Source: an uncultured Lachnospiraceae bacterium
GTDB lineage: Bacteria; Bacillota; Clostridia; Lachnospirales; Lachnospiraceae
Reading direction: 5' to 3'
NCBI GenBank assembly: GCA_947631755.1
Contig: CANRMO010000036.1
Coordinates: forward strand, 1-15,276
Length of the DNA stretch: 15,276 bases
Program-made: the position numbers and the translations under genes
Notes under the pieces: model-generated
Seen by the model: the letters and a program-made list of their open reading frames with translations, nothing else
Database searches by the model: none
Told to the model about the DNA's origin: nothing
Shown here: in pieces, positions 13,440 through 15,276 of the stretch
Position numbering within the stretch: the stretch's first letter is position 1
Layout of the letters: each line of letters starts with the position of its first letter

Positions 13440-14231
13440 CTACTCAAACACATACGATCTCTCGATATACCCGTCCCCGTGTCCTATCTTCCTTGTCAGA
13501 AGCATCGGCCCCATGAAATCCTCCACAAATTCCGTCTTTGGCTCCTGATAAATTTCCTTCGGCGTACCTTTCTGCTCCACCCGCCCCTCATTTGTAATAA
13601 TGATTTCGTCCGCCACCTCGATTGCCTCTTCCTGGTCATGGGTCACAAATATACTTGTGATGCCAACTTTTGTGATCATATTCCTGAGCCAGCTCCGCAG
13701 CTCATGGCGCACTTTGGCATCAATAGCGGCAAAGGGCTCATCCAGAAGGAGAAGTTCCGGGTTTGGCGCCAGTGCCCTGGCAAAAGCCACCCGCTGTTTC
13801 TGACCGCCAGAGAGCTGGTTGGGATAGCGCTTCTCCAGTCCTTTCAGATCCACCAGCTCAATGAGCTCATTCACTCTCTTTTTTATGTCCTTTTTTGCCC
13901 ACTTATTTACTTTTAACCCAAAGGCAATGTTGTCATAGACCGTCATATACCGGAACAGGGCGTAGTTCTGGAAGACGAAACCAATTCCTCTTTTGCTGGC
14001 CGGAACGTCGTTCATCACCTTATTCCCGATCAGGATATCCCCCGAATCCGCTGTCTCCAGCCCCGCAATCATGCGGAGGATCGTAGTCTTCCCGCTGCCG
14101 CTGGGCCCGAGCAGGGCCACTAATTTCCCCTTTTCAATTGTGAAACTGATATTATTTGAGGCGAGGAAATTACAATTGGTGTATGTTTTGTTTACACCCC
14201 TCAATTCAACATAATCGTTACTCTCACTCAT
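13440..14231 (-). CDS. cysA: Sulfate/thiosulfate-type ABC transporter ATP-binding protein
   Basis: 263 residues from the ATG at 14229-14231, with AGGAG 9 nt upstream. An upstream in-frame extension to 14450 lies inside cysW and is not real. Motifs in order: Walker A GPSGSGKTT (42-50), Q-loop VFQNYALF (86-93), signature LSGGQKQR (140-147), Walker B LLLLDEP (160-166), D-loop, and switch His198 in VTHDQEEA. The run LFRYMTVYDNIAFGL and the AIDAKVRHELRSWLR helix are typical of CysA. The protein powers sulfate or thiosulfate import with the CysT/CysW membrane pair. The start overlaps the cysW stop by 8 bp, which indicates translational coupling. Its length is below the roughly 350 residues of enterobacterial CysA: most of the C-terminal regulatory TOBE region is absent. 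No terminator is obvious downstream. Confidence 0.92.
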   Translation of the reverse strand: MSESNDYVELRGVNKTYTNCNFLASNNISFTIEKGKLVALLGPSGSGKTTILRMIAGLETADSGDILIGNKVMNDVPASKRGIGFVFQNYALFRYMTVYDNIAFGLKVNKWAKKDIKKRVNELIELVDLKGLEKRYPNQLSGGQKQRVAFARALAPNPELLLLDEPFAAIDAKVRHELRSWLRNMITKVGITSIFVTHDQEEAIEVADEIIITNEGRVEQKGTPKEIYQEPKTEFVEDFMGPMLLTRKIGHGDGYIERSYVFE

Positions 14232-15051
14232 TCTCAACAGCTCCTTTCCTCTCCAGCACACTTCGTATGACCAGAATGACCACCGCCATAAGCACAAGAA
14301 TGGCGGAAATAGCAAACGCCCCTGTAAAATTATTCCCCTGATACAACAATTCAATATAGAGCGGCATCGTATTCGTCTTTCCCTGTAGATGCCCGGAGAG
14401 CACCGAAACCGCCCCGAACTCACCCATGGCCCTGGCTGTACACAGCACAACGCCGTAGAGGAACGCCCATTTGATATGGGGAAATGTCACCTTGCAAAAA
14501 ATCGTGGCCCCGCCGGCCCCCATCAGGGCCGCGGCCTCCTCCTCATCCGTCCCATTAGCGTTCAGCACAGGAATAATCTCCCTTGAGATAAAGGGAAATG
14601 TGACAAAAATCGTGGCCAGGATAATCCCCGGCAGCGCAAAGATAATCTTGATGCCTGCCCCTTGCAGATAAGGGTACAAAAAGCTCTGCCGCCCAAAGGT
14701 CAGAACAAAAATCAGACCCGCGATGATGGGCGATACCGTCAAGGGCAGGTCGATCAACGCCGAAATAACTTTCTTTCCCTTAAACTGAAATCTGGTCAGG
14801 CACCATGCGGCAAAAATGCCGAAAACAGTATTGACTAGCACTGTGATCACGGTAACTTCCAGTGTGAGGAAAATCGAGTGCAGTGCATATTTATCCCCCA
14901 CTGCATTTATAAATTCCCGGATTCCATCGGAAAACGCTGTCACGAGAACGTAGATCAGCGGCAGGATCAACATAACAACCAGAAACAGGCTGCATATCCC
15001 GATCAATACCCACTGGAGCGGTCCGAGTTTCTGTTTTTCGCGAATTACCAT
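14224..15051 (-). CDS. cysW: Sulfate/thiosulfate-type ABC transporter permease
   Basis: 275 residues with about six hydrophobic segments, beginning at the ATG at 15049-15051 after AGGAGG. The first membrane helix is VLIGICSLFLVVMLILPLIY. The cytoplasmic coupling loop is EEEAAALMGAGGATIFCKVT followed by FPHI (about 170-193), the EAA motif that docks on the ATPase. GEFGAVSVLSGHLQGKTNTM (about residues 215-235) is characteristic of CysW. It pairs with CysT to form the channel. It starts 15 bp after the cysT stop and overlaps cysA by 8 bp. Molybdate permeases (ModB) are related, but the two-permease arrangement and the downstream CysA favour sulfate or thiosulfate. Confidence 0.92.
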   Translation of the reverse strand: MVIREKQKLGPLQWVLIGICSLFLVVMLILPLIYVLVTAFSDGIREFINAVGDKYALHSIFLTLEVTVITVLVNTVFGIFAAWCLTRFQFKGKKVISALIDLPLTVSPIIAGLIFVLTFGRQSFLYPYLQGAGIKIIFALPGIILATIFVTFPFISREIIPVLNANGTDEEEAAALMGAGGATIFCKVTFPHIKWAFLYGVVLCTARAMGEFGAVSVLSGHLQGKTNTMPLYIELLYQGNNFTGAFAISAILVLMAVVILVIRSVLERKGAVENE

Positions 15052-15066
15052 ATTTCATCCTCCTCC

Positions 15067-15276
15067 CTACGCCACGCCGCCCGCAATCTTTGACGCCCGG
15101 CTCTGGATCACTGCATTGATAAACAATATAACAAACGCAGAGACAAGCATGACAAGGGCAATGGATGTGGCGCTGGAATAATCAAATTCCTGCAGTTTTG
15201 ACATGATCATAAGCGGTGCGATCTCTGTCTTGTACGGTGTATTCCCCGCGATAAACACAACGCTCCCGTACTCCCC
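15067..15276 (-). CDS. cysT: Sulfate/thiosulfate-type ABC transporter permease, C-terminal end (partial)
   Basis: The last 69 residues of a permease that enters from the right edge; stop TAG at 15067. The segment GEYGSVVFIAGNTPYKTEIA, followed by PLMIMSKLQEFDYSSAT, is a hallmark of CysT (CysU). It is followed by one membrane helix (SIALVMLVSAFVILFINAVI) and a short tail. The frame is open to the window edge. Upstream in the operon one would expect a sulfate-binding protein gene outside this window. Confidence 0.92.
   Translation of the reverse strand, partial: GEYGSVVFIAGNTPYKTEIAPLMIMSKLQEFDYSSATSIALVMLVSAFVILFINAVIQSRASKIAGGVA

Noticed and set aside
14232..14450. N-terminal extension of the ATP-binding protein by 73 residues
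   Set aside because: It overlaps the conserved end of cysW in another frame. The ATG at 14231 has a good ribosome binding site and begins the family domain.

Overview
This window looks like a chromosomal segment from a gut-type Lachnospiraceae (Clostridia, Bacillota). Four things point that way: very large secreted BspA-type leucine-rich-repeat proteins with lysine-rich C-terminal caps, an Rpn-family nuclease of the form common in that family, a permuted GH3 beta-glucosidase, and strong AGGAGG-type ribosome binding sites with moderate GC by eye. The family assignment is inference from protein style; the species cannot be named. Every convincing gene lies on the minus strand, so the window reads from right to left.

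From the right edge: a sulfate-type ABC importer operon (cysT partial, cysW, cysA) has short spacings and a translational overlap. It is followed by a lone small heat-shock protein gene (Hsp20) whose sigma-A promoter is embedded in a perfect CIRCE operator, so it is very probably an HrcA target. Next comes an Rpn/PD-(D/E)XK nuclease gene, then a 213-residue protein that resembles the C-terminal part of the flagellar cap protein FliD and is preceded by a sequence resembling a flagellar sigma factor (SigD) promoter.

A 493-bp gene-free stretch follows. It holds a terminator, phased CAATTGAGG repeats, a second set of direct repeats and a -10 element. Then come two separate transcription units for giant secreted proteins. 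The first (10420 to about 6625) combines a parallel-beta/LRR N-terminal part with Ig, Fn3 and Big_2-like modules, and is broken near its 3' end by a frameshift that detaches the Big_2 domain. The second (6354 to 925, 1809 residues) is a BspA-like LRR protein with a probable papain/C39-like cysteine peptidase domain inserted between its LRR blocks and its C-terminal region. Each unit has its own promoter or -10, and its own hairpin.

The left end holds a MarR-family regulator with a strong promoter and a 9-bp inverted repeat in its leader, followed by the start of a GH3 glycosidase with the reversed (C-domain-first) layout. The MarR protein may regulate itself and the glycosidase. I see no RNA genes, CRISPR arrays, insertion sequences or prophage genes.

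The most unusual items are the protease-in-LRR surface protein, the frameshifted partner surface protein, the phased repeats upstream of it, and the SigD-like promoter before the FliD-like gene.
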